The notes beneath the pieces are model-generated. The model ran no database searches and was not told where the DNA came from. It saw only the letters and a list, made by a program, of their open reading frames with translations. From Flammeovirgaceae bacterium (GTDB taxonomy: Bacteria > Bacteroidota > Bacteroidia > Cytophagales > Cyclobacteriaceae): a DNA stretch of 64,000 bases. The stretch is from contig JADJMA010000063.1 of NCBI GenBank assembly GCA_016709845.1, forward strand, positions 186,001 through 250,000, read 5' to 3'. The translations under genes were made by a program, and so were the position numbers. This document shows positions 11,569 through 20,854 of the stretch, piece after piece; position 1 is the first letter of the stretch; each line of letters begins with the position of its first letter.

Positions 11569-13181
11569 GAAAAAAATATACTGGATCTTGCCAACCATAC
11601 TTTCGATCTGTTAATAATCGGAGGAGGGATTACTGGTGCCGGAATTGCTTTAGATGCCGCTTCGCGCGGATTAAAAACTGCTTTGGTTGAAAAGGATGAT
11701 TTCGCCTCTGGCACAAGCAGCCGATCAACCAAATTAATTCATGGTGGTTTAAGGTACCTCAAACAATTGGAATTTGCCTTAGTAAAGGAAGTTGGTAGTG
11801 AACGAGCCATCGTTCATAAATTAGCACCCCATCTGGTTGTACCCGAAAAAATGTTATTGCCTCTCTATGAGCAACGCGGCCTGGGGTATTGGCTTACTTC
11901 CATTGGACTAAAAATATACGATTGGTTGGCTGGCGTTAAACCAGAAGATCAACGAAAAATGCTTACCCGTCAACAAACTTTGAATCACGAGCCTTTACTA
12001 AAATCGGATGATGTGCGGGGTGGTGCTGTCTATGCAGAGTATCGAACCGATGATGCCCGATTGACAATTGAAATTATGAAGTTGGCATCAACGAAAGGTG
12101 CTTGTGTTTGCAACTACATGCAAGTTGATGATTTTATATATGAGCAAAATAAAATCTGTGGAGTAAAAGCAAGTAATAGTATTACCAAAGAACTCTTGTT
12201 AATTAAGGCAACTATGGTTGTCAATGCCACCGGACCCTGGGTAGATAATTTACGATGGATCAATAATAGCAGGTACGGTAAATCGCTTCATTTAACCAAG
12301 GGTGTGCACATCGTTGTTCCCTTTCATCGGTTACCGGTGCATCAGGCCATTTATTTCGATGTGCCCGATGGCCGGATGATCTTTGCCATACCGCGCGGTC
12401 GTATTACGTATATTGGTACTACTGACACGGATTATAAGGGGATAAAGATAAAGTGTTAGCAACCAGAGAAGACGTGCAGTATCTGCTAAACGCAACCAAT
12501 GAAACATTTCCAGCTATACTGTTAACGTTGGCCGATGTAGAATCAAGTTGGGCTGGTTTGCGTCCTCTTATTCATGAAGAAGGAAAATCCGCCTCTGAAC
12601 TTTCGCGTAAAGACGAAATCTTTGAATCGGAAACCGGTTTGATTTCTATCGCAGGTGGAAAACTGACGGGCTATAGAAAAATGGCCGAGCGTGTGGTTGA
12701 TAAAGTAATTGATTTACATTTCCACGGTCAAAAATTAGAAGAATGCAAAACCAGTGGGCTAACTTTACCAGGTGGAGATTTTCAAAATTACGGTGAAGTA
12801 AAAAAGTTAGAAGCCGAATTGGCTGCCAGATTAGGAGAGCTAAACCTTAGAGGGAATGAAGCTACTAATCTGGTTCATCTTTATGGACGCCAGGCCCTCA
12901 TCCTTGTAGATTATTTAGAAAAGAATACAACTGAAAATCCAGAATGTGATTTGATACTGGCTAAGGCGTGGTTTTCTATTCACTATGAGATGAGTATTTA
13001 TCCTCTTGATTTCATAACTCGAAGAAGCGGCTTGTTATTTTTTAATCGACCTAAAATAGCTCGTTGGCTAAATCCTGTGATTGATTATTTTGCACAGAAA
13101 CTTCAGTGGTCAGCCGAGGAGCGAGCTGCGCAATTGGCAATCGTAACGGAAAGCCTCGAGAAAGTAATTAAATTTGAATAA
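11560..13181 (+). CDS. glpD: Glycerol-3-phosphate dehydrogenase, FAD-dependent (one frame break)
   Basis: Membrane-associated flavoprotein of about 540 residues that oxidises glycerol-3-phosphate to dihydroxyacetone phosphate and passes electrons to the quinone pool. The N-terminal Rossmann motif LIIGGGITGAGIALDAASRG binds FAD, and SRSTKLIHGGLRYLK is the family signature. The conserved WAGLRPL and SIAGGKLTGYRKMAERV lie in the second part. The start is a TTG at 11560, because a stop codon (TAA 11554-11556) precedes it in frame and no ATG lies near. The frame breaks at a G run (12438-12441); adding one G restores YKGDKDKVLATREDV. Confidence 0.9.
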
Positions 13182-13195
13182 ATAATCTCTTCATT

Positions 13196-14458
13196 GTGAA
13201 AGTATTTCTTTTCTTAACAGGGCTCGTATTGCTTATTGGGGCAGAGATAGCACGGGTATATTTTATTATGCCCTTTCCGGGTAGCCAGATAGAAGACACC
13301 ATTGATGTCGCTTACTTCCTTCACAATAACATACTCTGGATTCGGATCCTCGGCTGCCTCTTAATTGCCTATCCAGCCTATTGGTTTGTTAAAAAGGGTA
13401 AAGATGTTTACAAGTGGACAGCTATTGTTTTGTTAGCATTCTGGTTGGTAGTGGTGTATGCTTTTAACTTTCGTTTTCTTGCAGAAAAAATGTTTTATCA
13501 GCCAGAGAATATAATCTTGTTAAAGTCTGATGCTAATAAGATTCCTGATTTGAATTTAATCATCGGAGTTACAGGTAATGGTGAGGCTCGGGCTTATCCC
13601 ATTGAAATAATTGGGTATCATCATCAGGTACGCGATACCGTAGCTGGCCAGCCTATAATGGTTACGTATTGCACGGTATGCCGAACCGGTCGTGTTTTTA
13701 AACCAGAAGTAAATGGTCAGCCAGAAAACTTTAGGTTAGTAGGTATGGATCACTTCAATGCTATGTTTGAGGATAGCCGAACTAAAAGCTGGTGGCGACA
13801 AGCGAATGGTGAGGCTATCGTAGGGCCTTTGAAAGGTGAAACTTTACAGGAGATCCCAAGTGAACAAATGACCTTGGCTTCCTGGTTAGTGCGCTATCCA
13901 GATAGTTTTATTTTACAGCCTGATAGTTTGTTTAAAAAACAATATGCTGGATTAGAAAAATATGATGAGGGCAAAGCCGAAGGTAAATTGGAAGGTACCG
14001 ATTCACTTTCTTGGAAGGATAAGTCGTGGGTGGTAGGCGTGCAAGCAGGTTCTATCACTCGGGCATATGACTGGAATGATTTGAAAACCTACCGGGTAAT
14101 AAATGATGAACTTGACGGAATACCCATCATCGTTGCCCTTCAGAACGACACCGCATCCTTCCACGTATGGAATCGGGTTGTGGGTTCCGATACTTTACAA
14201 TTTCAGTATAACCTCTCTTTAAAATTGATCGTTGATACAAATACCCAATCCGTTTGGGATTGGACTGGAAAGTGTATTGAGGGGCCTTATAAAGATTCTA
14301 CTCTTAGCAGCATGCAATCTTATCAGGAATTCTGGCACTCCTGGAAAACATTTCATCCAACCACAACTAAATACCTTTCTAAAATAGTGATACCAGATGA
14401 AAACTTTAAAAAAGTATATTCTTTCTACGCTGGCAATCTTGTTGTTTGCATGCACTAA
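13196..14458 (+). CDS. DUF3179 domain membrane protein
   Basis: About 420 residues starting at GTG 13196. Three N-terminal hydrophobic segments (about residues 2-25, 47-65 and 73-93) precede a periplasmic DUF3179 domain recognised by YPIEIIGYHHQVRD, MVTYCTVCRTGRVF and FRLVGMDHFNAMFED with the conserved CxxC. The biochemical function of DUF3179 is not established. It follows glpD by 14 bases and may be co-transcribed. Its end overlaps the next gene by 62 bases; a one-base indel would instead end it at TGA 14398-14400 as an ATGA junction, so the last 20 residues are uncertain. Confidence 0.75.
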   Translation: MKVFLFLTGLVLLIGAEIARVYFIMPFPGSQIEDTIDVAYFLHNNILWIRILGCLLIAYPAYWFVKKGKDVYKWTAIVLLAFWLVVVYAFNFRFLAEKMFYQPENIILLKSDANKIPDLNLIIGVTGNGEARAYPIEIIGYHHQVRDTVAGQPIMVTYCTVCRTGRVFKPEVNGQPENFRLVGMDHFNAMFEDSRTKSWWRQANGEAIVGPLKGETLQEIPSEQMTLASWLVRYPDSFILQPDSLFKKQYAGLEKYDEGKAEGKLEGTDSLSWKDKSWVVGVQAGSITRAYDWNDLKTYRVINDELDGIPIIVALQNDTASFHVWNRVVGSDTLQFQYNLSLKLIVDTNTQSVWDWTGKCIEGPYKDSTLSSMQSYQEFWHSWKTFHPTTTKYLSKIVIPDENFKKVYSFYAGNLVVCMH

Positions 14459-15194
14459 TCCGGTTAACGATTCTAAAGAGAATTGGATAACACTTTTTAA
14501 TGGCAAAGACTTAAAGGATTGGATTGTAAAAGTGAATCATCATGAACCGGGTGTAAATTTTGGAAATACTTTTCGGGCTGAAGATGGAATGATCAAAGTC
14601 CGGTACGATCAATATGGAGATTTTAACGATCAGTTTTCACATCTTTTTTACAAAGTACCATTTTCTCACTTTCATCTAAAGTTTGAGTATCGGTTTGTTG
14701 GTGAGTTACAGCGAGGTGCGCCAGAATATACGCTATTAAATAGTGGGGTAATGTTTCATTCTCAGGATCCGCGAAGCATTTTAAAAGAACAGAACTGGCC
14801 CATATCTGTTGAGATGCAATTACTAGCGGGTTTAGATGATGGCAATCCAAGACCAACGGGTAATATGTGCTCTCCGGGCACGGAGATTGAATTCCAGGGA
14901 AAACTTTATGGATCCCATTGTTTGAATTCAAGCTCTCGCACCTTCGATCGCAACGAGTGGGTGCGGGGTGAGCTAATCGTGTTAGGCGATTCATTGATTA
15001 CGCATATTATAAATGGGGATACCGTTTTACAATACAGTAAACCTACTATGGGTGGCGGTGTCGTGCAGGGATACGATTCTGCCATTTGGCAACCAGGCAA
15101 AGCTTTGACTTCAGGTTTCATTGCCCTTCAAAGTGAAGGTCAGCCCATTGATTTTCGAAATATTGTATTGTTGAATTTAGAGAAAAAACGATAA
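14397..15194 (+). CDS. DUF1080 (3-keto-disaccharide hydrolase-like) lipoprotein
   Basis: Lipoprotein of 265 residues: MKTLKKYILSTLAILLFAC gives a clean signal peptide and lipobox. The mature part is a DUF1080 (LamG-like jelly-roll) domain, recognised by WITLFNGKDLKDW at the start, GVMFHSQDP and PISVEMQLLAG in the middle and GFIALQSEGQPIDFRNI at the end. Characterised family members hydrolyse 3-keto-glycosides. A second DUF1080 gene lies at 29460, but this one is larger. It is immediately followed by the remnant of a GH13 gene and by sugar kinases. Substrate unknown. Confidence 0.8.
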   Translation: MKTLKKYILSTLAILLFACTNPVNDSKENWITLFNGKDLKDWIVKVNHHEPGVNFGNTFRAEDGMIKVRYDQYGDFNDQFSHLFYKVPFSHFHLKFEYRFVGELQRGAPEYTLLNSGVMFHSQDPRSILKEQNWPISVEMQLLAGLDDGNPRPTGNMCSPGTEIEFQGKLYGSHCLNSSSRTFDRNEWVRGELIVLGDSLITHIINGDTVLQYSKPTMGGGVVQGYDSAIWQPGKALTSGFIALQSEGQPIDFRNIVLLNLEKKR

Positions 15195-15203
15195 GAGTTT
15201 GCC

Positions 15204-15336
15204 ATGATAAAAACCTGGTGGAAAGAGACTATTGGATATCAAGTTTACCTACTTATTTTTTCCTCGAGTGGCCGTAAGAAAAATGCTAATTGTTCTTAAT
15301 TTCTCTAATGAGGTTGTTAACTTACCCACCAAGTAA
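15204..15336 (+). pseudogene. GH13 alpha-glucosidase with its interior deleted (both ends retained)
   Basis: Ten bases after the DUF1080 stop an ATG opens a frame reading MIKTWWKETIGYQVY, the classic N-terminus of GH13 oligo-1,6-/alpha-glucosidases (compare the family pattern WWK..VVYQIYPRSF). The match ends there. In another frame the last 18 codons before the ROK gene read KMLIVLNFSNEVVNLPTK then TAA (15334-15336), which looks like the C-terminal beta-domain of the same family. About 1.5 kb normally found between these ends is absent. The join lies near 15252-15285. This is either a true internal deletion or an assembly collapse. The intact enzyme would fit the maltose-type locus downstream. 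Confidence 0.6.
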
Positions 15337-15347
15337 TTTATTGTAAG

Positions 15348-16256
15348 ATGAATAATCTATGGGGAATTGATTTAGGAGGAACTAAAGTAGAGGGGGCCGT
15401 TCTTAAGTCGGCATCAGAGCCTGAGGTTTTATTTCGTGATCGCTTACCCACCGAGGGCGACAAGGGGTACGATCATATACTGGGGCAAATCAAGAAAGTA
15501 GTAGATAAAATGGAAGCAACCATGGGTTATAAGGCTTCCAAAATAGGAATTGCTACGCCAGGCACCTTGGACCCAGGCTTAGGGTTAATGAAAAATAGTA
15601 ACTCCACGAGTTTGAATGGAAAGCCACTAAAGAAAGATCTCGAGAAATTATTAGGCGCAGAGCTATTTATGGCTAATGATGCCAACTGTTTTGCTTTGGC
15701 CGAAGCCAACATGGGTGCGGCTAAAGACCTTTATCCAAATGCAAAGGTAGTTTTTGGTGTAATAATGGGCACAGGCGTAGGGGGAGGAGTAGTGGTAGAT
15801 GGTAAAGTAATTAACGGACTGCAAGGAATTGGCGGTGAGTGGGGCCATAATTTTTTAGATGCATCCGGAGGGGCTTGCTACTGCGGCAAGAGTGGTTGCG
15901 TGGAAAAAGTACTGGCAGGCCCTGCACTTGAAAAATTTTATGAATCAGTAAGTGGACAAAAAAGGAGTTTGAAAGAAGTGTACGCTAATTATAAGGCAGG
16001 TACCGATCCCCATGCTAAGCAAACGATGGAGCGGCTTACCCAATATTTTGGTTTGGCTCTTAGTGTTGTAATCAATATTCTGGATCCTGATGTAATTGTT
16101 ATAGGGGGTGGGGTTGGCAACATTGACATTATCTATTCTGATGGAAGAGAATCTTTAAAAAAGTATATTTTTAATAATAGATTAGATACCCCTGTAATCA
16201 AACCGAAGTTGGGCGATAGTGCTGGTGTGTTTGGTGCAGCCTTTCTTGTAAATTGA
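15348..16256 (+). CDS. ROK family sugar kinase (glucokinase/fructokinase-like)
   Basis: Cytoplasmic kinase of 302 residues. N-terminal GIDLGGTKVEGAVL is the ATP/phosphate motif, GVIMGTGVGGGVVVDGK the ROK core, and GGEWGHNFLDASGGACYCGK leads into the zinc-binding CxCGxxGCxE motif (CYCGKSGCVEK). C-terminal VIVIGGGVGNID is the adenosine motif. The neighbours are a PfkB kinase, beta-phosphoglucomutase and a GH65 phosphorylase, so phosphorylation of the glucose released by disaccharide phosphorolysis is the likely job. The exact sugar cannot be read from sequence. Confidence 0.85.
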   Translation: MNNLWGIDLGGTKVEGAVLKSASEPEVLFRDRLPTEGDKGYDHILGQIKKVVDKMEATMGYKASKIGIATPGTLDPGLGLMKNSNSTSLNGKPLKKDLEKLLGAELFMANDANCFALAEANMGAAKDLYPNAKVVFGVIMGTGVGGGVVVDGKVINGLQGIGGEWGHNFLDASGGACYCGKSGCVEKVLAGPALEKFYESVSGQKRSLKEVYANYKAGTDPHAKQTMERLTQYFGLALSVVINILDPDVIVIGGGVGNIDIIYSDGRESLKKYIFNNRLDTPVIKPKLGDSAGVFGAAFLVN

Positions 16257-16278
16257 AGTTGATAAAATATCTAACACA

Positions 16279-17247
16279 ATGAAACGAATAGCAGTTGTTG
16301 GCCCAATTCCACGCGATCACATAGTTACGCATACAGGCGATTTGATTCAAAAATGGGGTTGTGTGACACATCCGGTTATCGCACTTTCTACTTTGGCTGG
16401 AAACGAACTTGAAATTATTCCGGTATGTCATCTTCGTTCGGTCGATCGTGATAATGTAGAAGAAGTGTTCAAAGGGTATAAAGGGATCAACCTTAAACAC
16501 CTCACTACAGCCAATGATCAGGGAGATATTATAAGTTTGAGATTTGTAAATCAGAATGATCGCCTCGAGCGCCAAACAGGATTTATGGATCCGATATTAC
16601 CTTCGGACATGTCAAGTCTGTTGGCCTGTGATTTATTTGTATTTATCCCTATTAGTGATTATGAAATTTCTCTGGAAACGCTAAAGTATTTGAAATCCAA
16701 AAGTAAAGGCACCGTTATCTTTGATGCGCATGGACCTACTACGGCTTGCCTGGTAAATGGTGAGCGTCAACGCAAATTTTGGATTGATCGTGACCAGTGG
16801 CTACCCTACATCGATGTATTGAAAATGAATTTGGAGGAGGCCCACGCCTCCTGGTTTAAAAAGGAATATGAAAGTGGAGATTTTTCAAGTGAAGAATTAG
16901 AGCGAGACGAAATTCGGGAGTTTGCCGATCACTGTTTGTCGATGGGTGTTAAATGTGTTTATGTAACGCTTGATTCGCGAGGTTGCCTTACCTATTTTAA
17001 AAAGAATGGGGAAACTGTTGAAGAACTGGTGCCCTCTATTAAAGTTGATAAAGTTATTGACACAACCGGATGTGGCGATTCGTTTGCCGGAGGTCTCTCT
17101 TATGGGTTGGTACAAAACCCAACCGATTATGTTAACGCAGCCAAATATGGAAATGCTTTTGGTGCTTTGCGAACACAAGGTAAAACGTTTGATGTTTTCA
17201 AGTCGCTGGAAGAAACGAATAAGATTATCGCCCAAGGGCATGTATAG
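16279..17247 (+). CDS. PfkB family carbohydrate kinase
   Basis: Ribokinase-fold kinase of 322 residues. The N-terminus IAVVGPIPRDHI and the C-terminal anion-hole motif DTTGCGDSFAGGLSYG (Cys where Ala is usual in DTxGAGD) identify the family; the Asp in GDSF is the catalytic base. It starts 22 bases after the ROK gene and precedes beta-phosphoglucomutase. The substrate could be a hexose or a nucleoside; the sequence does not resolve this. The long insert at about residues 190-215 (WFKKEYESGDFSSEELERDE) is acidic and variable. Confidence 0.8.
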   Translation: MKRIAVVGPIPRDHIVTHTGDLIQKWGCVTHPVIALSTLAGNELEIIPVCHLRSVDRDNVEEVFKGYKGINLKHLTTANDQGDIISLRFVNQNDRLERQTGFMDPILPSDMSSLLACDLFVFIPISDYEISLETLKYLKSKSKGTVIFDAHGPTTACLVNGERQRKFWIDRDQWLPYIDVLKMNLEEAHASWFKKEYESGDFSSEELERDEIREFADHCLSMGVKCVYVTLDSRGCLTYFKKNGETVEELVPSIKVDKVIDTTGCGDSFAGGLSYGLVQNPTDYVNAAKYGNAFGALRTQGKTFDVFKSLEETNKIIAQGHV

Positions 17248-17275
17248 ATTTCTAACTTTTTTGAATAGCTAATAA

Positions 17276-17920
17276 ATGATTCAAGCTGTAATTTTTGATC
17301 TGGATGGTGTAATTATCGACACCGCCCATTACCACTACATCGCATGGAAACGTCTGGCGAGTGAATTTGGAATAACTCTTACGCCTGTCCACAATGAAAT
17401 GTTAAAAGGAGTAAGTCGATTACACTCCCTTGAAATCATTTTATCACTAGGAAATATCACCCTTTCTCAGGAACAGAAGGAACAGCTGGCCGAAAAAAAG
17501 AATACTTGGTTTGTGGAATATATCGAATCAATCCGACCCGAAGAAATTTATCCTGGAGTTCTTGATCTCATTCAAAATCTTCGAAAGAAGAAAATAAAAG
17601 TAGGACTTGCATCTAGTAGTAAGAACGCACCCCGGGTGATCGAGCTTTTGGGTATTGCAAAAGATTTTGACACGCTGATTGACGGCACTATGATTATTCA
17701 TACGAAACCTGATCCGGAAATATTTTTACTGGCTGCACACCGATTAGGAGTCAACCCTGCCCATTGCCTGGTGTTTGAGGATGCAGAGGCCGGTGTGGAA
17801 GCGGCCCTCGCAGCTGGGATGAAATGTGTAGGCGTGGGCCAACAAAGTCATTTAGGAAAGGCAAACAAGGTGGTTGCGAATACCGGAGATTTTAATTTGA
17901 ATGATTTAAGCACCCTATAG
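17276..17920 (+). CDS. pgmB: Beta-phosphoglucomutase
   Basis: HAD-superfamily mutase of 214 residues that interconverts beta-glucose-1-phosphate and glucose-6-phosphate. The nucleophile motif VIFDLDGVIIDT (Asp8 and Asp10), the early cap HYIAWKRLA, LASSSKNAP (motif II), the Lys in HTKPDPEIF and the Mg-binding FEDAEAGVEAA match the family. It lies 45 bases upstream of a GH65 phosphorylase. That is the standard pairing in which the phosphorylase releases beta-G1P and this enzyme feeds it into glycolysis. Confidence 0.92.
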   Translation: MIQAVIFDLDGVIIDTAHYHYIAWKRLASEFGITLTPVHNEMLKGVSRLHSLEIILSLGNITLSQEQKEQLAEKKNTWFVEYIESIRPEEIYPGVLDLIQNLRKKKIKVGLASSSKNAPRVIELLGIAKDFDTLIDGTMIIHTKPDPEIFLLAAHRLGVNPAHCLVFEDAEAGVEAALAAGMKCVGVGQQSHLGKANKVVANTGDFNLNDLSTL

Positions 17921-17964
17921 GCACATACTAAAATAATTAAGTTTTAAATTGATAGTAAACGGTT

Positions 17965-20247
17965 ATGAAAGAATATCTGAAACATCACGAGTGGCATATC
18001 ATAGAAGAAGGATTAAATCCTCATTATAATAAAATATCTGAAAGTGTATTTAGTCTGGGTAATGGTCGCATGGGGCAACGCGCCACCTTCGAAGAAGACT
18101 TTACTGGCGAAACGCTTCAAGGTAGTTATGTGGCCGGTATTTATTATCCCGACAAAACGAGAGTGGGCTGGTGGAAGAACGGGTACCCCGAATACTTTGC
18201 AAAAGTACTAAACGCACCTAGTTGGATTGAGATAAAAATAAAAATCGGAGATCAGATTCTTGATTTGGCCAAATGTAAAGTTGAGAATTTTACCCGGGTA
18301 CTCGACATGAAGCAAGGTTTATTACACCGCACGTTTACCGCTCAGTTGCAGGATGGAAAAAAAATCAGCGTTGATTCAAAACGCTTTTGTTCCATGGCAG
18401 ATGGGGAAGTAGGTGCTATCCGATATGAAATTACCCCGATAAATTTTTCCGCACCCATACAAATTACTTTACCTGTTGATGCCGATGTGGTAAATAAAGA
18501 TTCCAATTATGATGAAAACTTTTGGGAAGAAGTAAGTAAAGAGCCTCAGCCAGGCTGGGCAATTGTAAATGATCAAACAAAGAAAACGTTTTTTCAAGTG
18601 TGCACCGGTATTCAGTACGAGATTCAATCAGAAGGAAAAAAAATTAACGCAAAAGTCACCACAAATTTCCGTGAAAAGTATGCAGATAATGTTGTCAGTA
18701 CTGAACTGAAGCAAGGTGCCTCAATGGTAATTTACAAGTATGCGGCAGTACTTTCTTCCGAAAATCATGCTAAAGATCAATTAGTAAACCATTGTAAAGA
18801 AAAGCTCAAAGCAGCTGTGTCGGCTGGCTTTGATAAGCTATTTGCCGACCATGTTAAAATCTGGGCGCATAAATGGGAAGAGTGTGATATCACGATTGAT
18901 GGAGATATAGCTGCTCAGCAGGGAATCCGATTTAATATTTTTCAGCTTACCCAAACCTATACCGGAGAAGATGAACGCCTTAACATCGGGCCAAAAGGTT
19001 TTACCGGAGAGAAATATGGGGGCAGTACCTATTGGGATACCGAGGCCTATTGTCTTCCGTTCTTTTTAAGTACAGCCGAACCGAAAGTTGCCCGAAACTT
19101 ATTAGTGTATCGATATAAGCATTTAGAGAAGGCTATTGAGAACGCAAAGAAGCTGGGCTTTAAAGATGGTGCTGCGTTTTATCCATTCGTAACTATGAAT
19201 GGTGAAGAGTGTCATAATGAGTGGGAAATTACTTTTGAAGAAATACATCGCACCAGCGCTATGGCGTATGCGATGCGCGATTACATCGAGTATACTGGAG
19301 ATAAGGACTATCTAACAGAATTTGGATTGGAAGTTCTTATCGGTATCGCCCGATTCTGGAATCAACGGGTAAACTGGTCTGATGACAAATCAAAGTATGT
19401 AATCCTTGGCGTAACGGGTCCCAACGAATATGAGAACAACGTCAATAACAACTGGTACACAAATTATCTGGGTGCCTGGACATTGCGATTCGCGATAGAT
19501 GCAGTAAACTTTGTTAAAACAACAAACAAAAAACGCTATCAAGAGATCATTGCAAAAACATCTTTTAAAGAGGATGAGCCAAGCCGCTGGCAACATATTT
19601 CAGATAATATGTATTATCCTCTTGATGAGAAACGAAAAGTGATTCTTCAACAAGACGGATTTCTTGATAAAGAATTGATTCCTGTAAAAGATCTCAAGCC
19701 AGAGGATCGCCCCTTAAATCAAAAGTGGTCGTGGGATAGAATTCTTCGTTCATGTTATATCAAGCAAGCGGATGTGTTACAGGGGATATTTTTATTTGAA
19801 GATGATTTCGATCTTGAAACAATCCGGAGAAACTTTGACTTCTATGAACCCATAACGGTTCACGAATCGTCTCTTTCTCCATGTGTTCACGTTATCCTGG
19901 CCAGTAAACTGGGATACAAGGAACAAGCCTATGAATTTTATCTTCGAACGGCCCGATTGGATTTAGATGACTACAACAACGACACGGAAGAAGGTTGTCA
20001 CATTACCTCTATGGCTGGAACCTGGATGAGTTTGGTAAAGGGATTTGGTGGAATGCGCGTGCGCGAGGGTAAACTTCATTTTAATCCGTTCATTCCCGAT
20101 CAATGGAAATCCTATTCATTCAGATTGGAGTTCAGAGATCGGGTGATTAAAGTAAAAATAAGCAGTGATAAAACAGAAACAATTCTGGAGCATGGCGAGC
20201 CATTAGAAGTGATAATGAATGGAAAGCCTGTTCTTTTGAAGAGTTGA
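17965..20247 (+). CDS. GH65 glycoside phosphorylase (maltose/trehalose/kojibiose type)
   Basis: Inverting phosphorylase of 760 residues, the usual length. The N-terminal beta-sandwich (about 1-270) contains SLGNGRMGQRA. The (alpha/alpha)6 catalytic barrel includes STYWDTEAYCLPFF, CHNEWEI and the signature GPNEYENNVNNNWYTN, whose Glu488 aligns with the general acid of maltose phosphorylase. IKQADVL lies in the barrel and HESSLSPCVH before the C-terminal cap. With pgmB upstream it splits an alpha-glucosyl disaccharide with phosphate into glucose and beta-G1P. Maltose is the best guess, given the GH13 remnant, but trehalose or kojibiose cannot be excluded. Confidence 0.9.
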   Translation: MKEYLKHHEWHIIEEGLNPHYNKISESVFSLGNGRMGQRATFEEDFTGETLQGSYVAGIYYPDKTRVGWWKNGYPEYFAKVLNAPSWIEIKIKIGDQILDLAKCKVENFTRVLDMKQGLLHRTFTAQLQDGKKISVDSKRFCSMADGEVGAIRYEITPINFSAPIQITLPVDADVVNKDSNYDENFWEEVSKEPQPGWAIVNDQTKKTFFQVCTGIQYEIQSEGKKINAKVTTNFREKYADNVVSTELKQGASMVIYKYAAVLSSENHAKDQLVNHCKEKLKAAVSAGFDKLFADHVKIWAHKWEECDITIDGDIAAQQGIRFNIFQLTQTYTGEDERLNIGPKGFTGEKYGGSTYWDTEAYCLPFFLSTAEPKVARNLLVYRYKHLEKAIENAKKLGFKDGAAFYPFVTMNGEECHNEWEITFEEIHRTSAMAYAMRDYIEYTGDKDYLTEFGLEVLIGIARFWNQRVNWSDDKSKYVILGVTGPNEYENNVNNNWYTNYLGAWTLRFAIDAVNFVKTTNKKRYQEIIAKTSFKEDEPSRWQHISDNMYYPLDEKRKVILQQDGFLDKELIPVKDLKPEDRPLNQKWSWDRILRSCYIKQADVLQGIFLFEDDFDLETIRRNFDFYEPITVHESSLSPCVHVILASKLGYKEQAYEFYLRTARLDLDDYNNDTEEGCHITSMAGTWMSLVKGFGGMRVREGKLHFNPFIPDQWKSYSFRLEFRDRVIKVKISSDKTETILEHGEPLEVIMNGKPVLLKS

Positions 20248-20294
20248 GAAAAAAGCAGAAGCGATTTTTCAGTAACCCAATGGAAACTCTTAGG

Positions 20295-20708
20295 CTAAGA
20301 AAAAGTTGGAGCTAGCCCATTGCTTTCCTGTTCCCATTTTGCAAAGGCTTCTATTTCGTGTGTGGCTGCCTGAAACACCCAGGTTAAAATAGCCAGGTCA
20401 TCGGTCAGTCCAATACCTAAAACAAAGTCGGGTATAATGTCAATGGGGTTAACAAAGTAGATAACAGCTGCTATTAAAAGGACCAAAAACTTGAAGGATC
20501 GCACCTGGTACTTACCCGTTGCATAAGCCCTTAACATTCTGCCTAAAAGCCAGAAATTATCATTTAGCACCTTTCCGGTTATTGATTTATTCGTTTTTTT
20601 GAGTTTGATACCAAGTTGAATCAGGAGGTTTAGTAACCGCCCTGGTTTACCTGCTATTCGGGTGGCCTGCTTCAGGGCAGCGTCAAAAAAGGCATTTTTG
20701 ATCTTCAT
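20295..20708 (-). CDS. YkvA/DUF1232 family membrane protein
   Basis: Small protein of 137 residues with the DUF1232 signature YFVNPIDIIPDFVLGIGLTD (the P-D-x-I-P-D core) at about 82-105 and a hydrophobic stretch FLVLLIAAVIYFV before it. The function of the family is unknown. It converges on the GH65 gene, with 47 bases between stops and only weak hairpin potential in the gap. Confidence 0.75.
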   Translation of the reverse strand: MKIKNAFFDAALKQATRIAGKPGRLLNLLIQLGIKLKKTNKSITGKVLNDNFWLLGRMLRAYATGKYQVRSFKFLVLLIAAVIYFVNPIDIIPDFVLGIGLTDDLAILTWVFQAATHEIEAFAKWEQESNGLAPTFS

Positions 20709-20854
20709 GAAGCCAAAACTAAGAATTGGTACTTAAAAGTTCATTATGTTCTGTCCTTCTTTCAAGACAAGCCTCAATAAATTTATAAATAAATTCATGA
20801 AGGAAGTCGTATTTTTTACGAAATTACCTCCTGCAACACTACCTAAATACTACT

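Noticed and set aside
14623..14994. 123-residue minus-strand ORF
   Set aside because: It lies wholly inside the well-supported DUF1080 gene and shows no recognisable motif.
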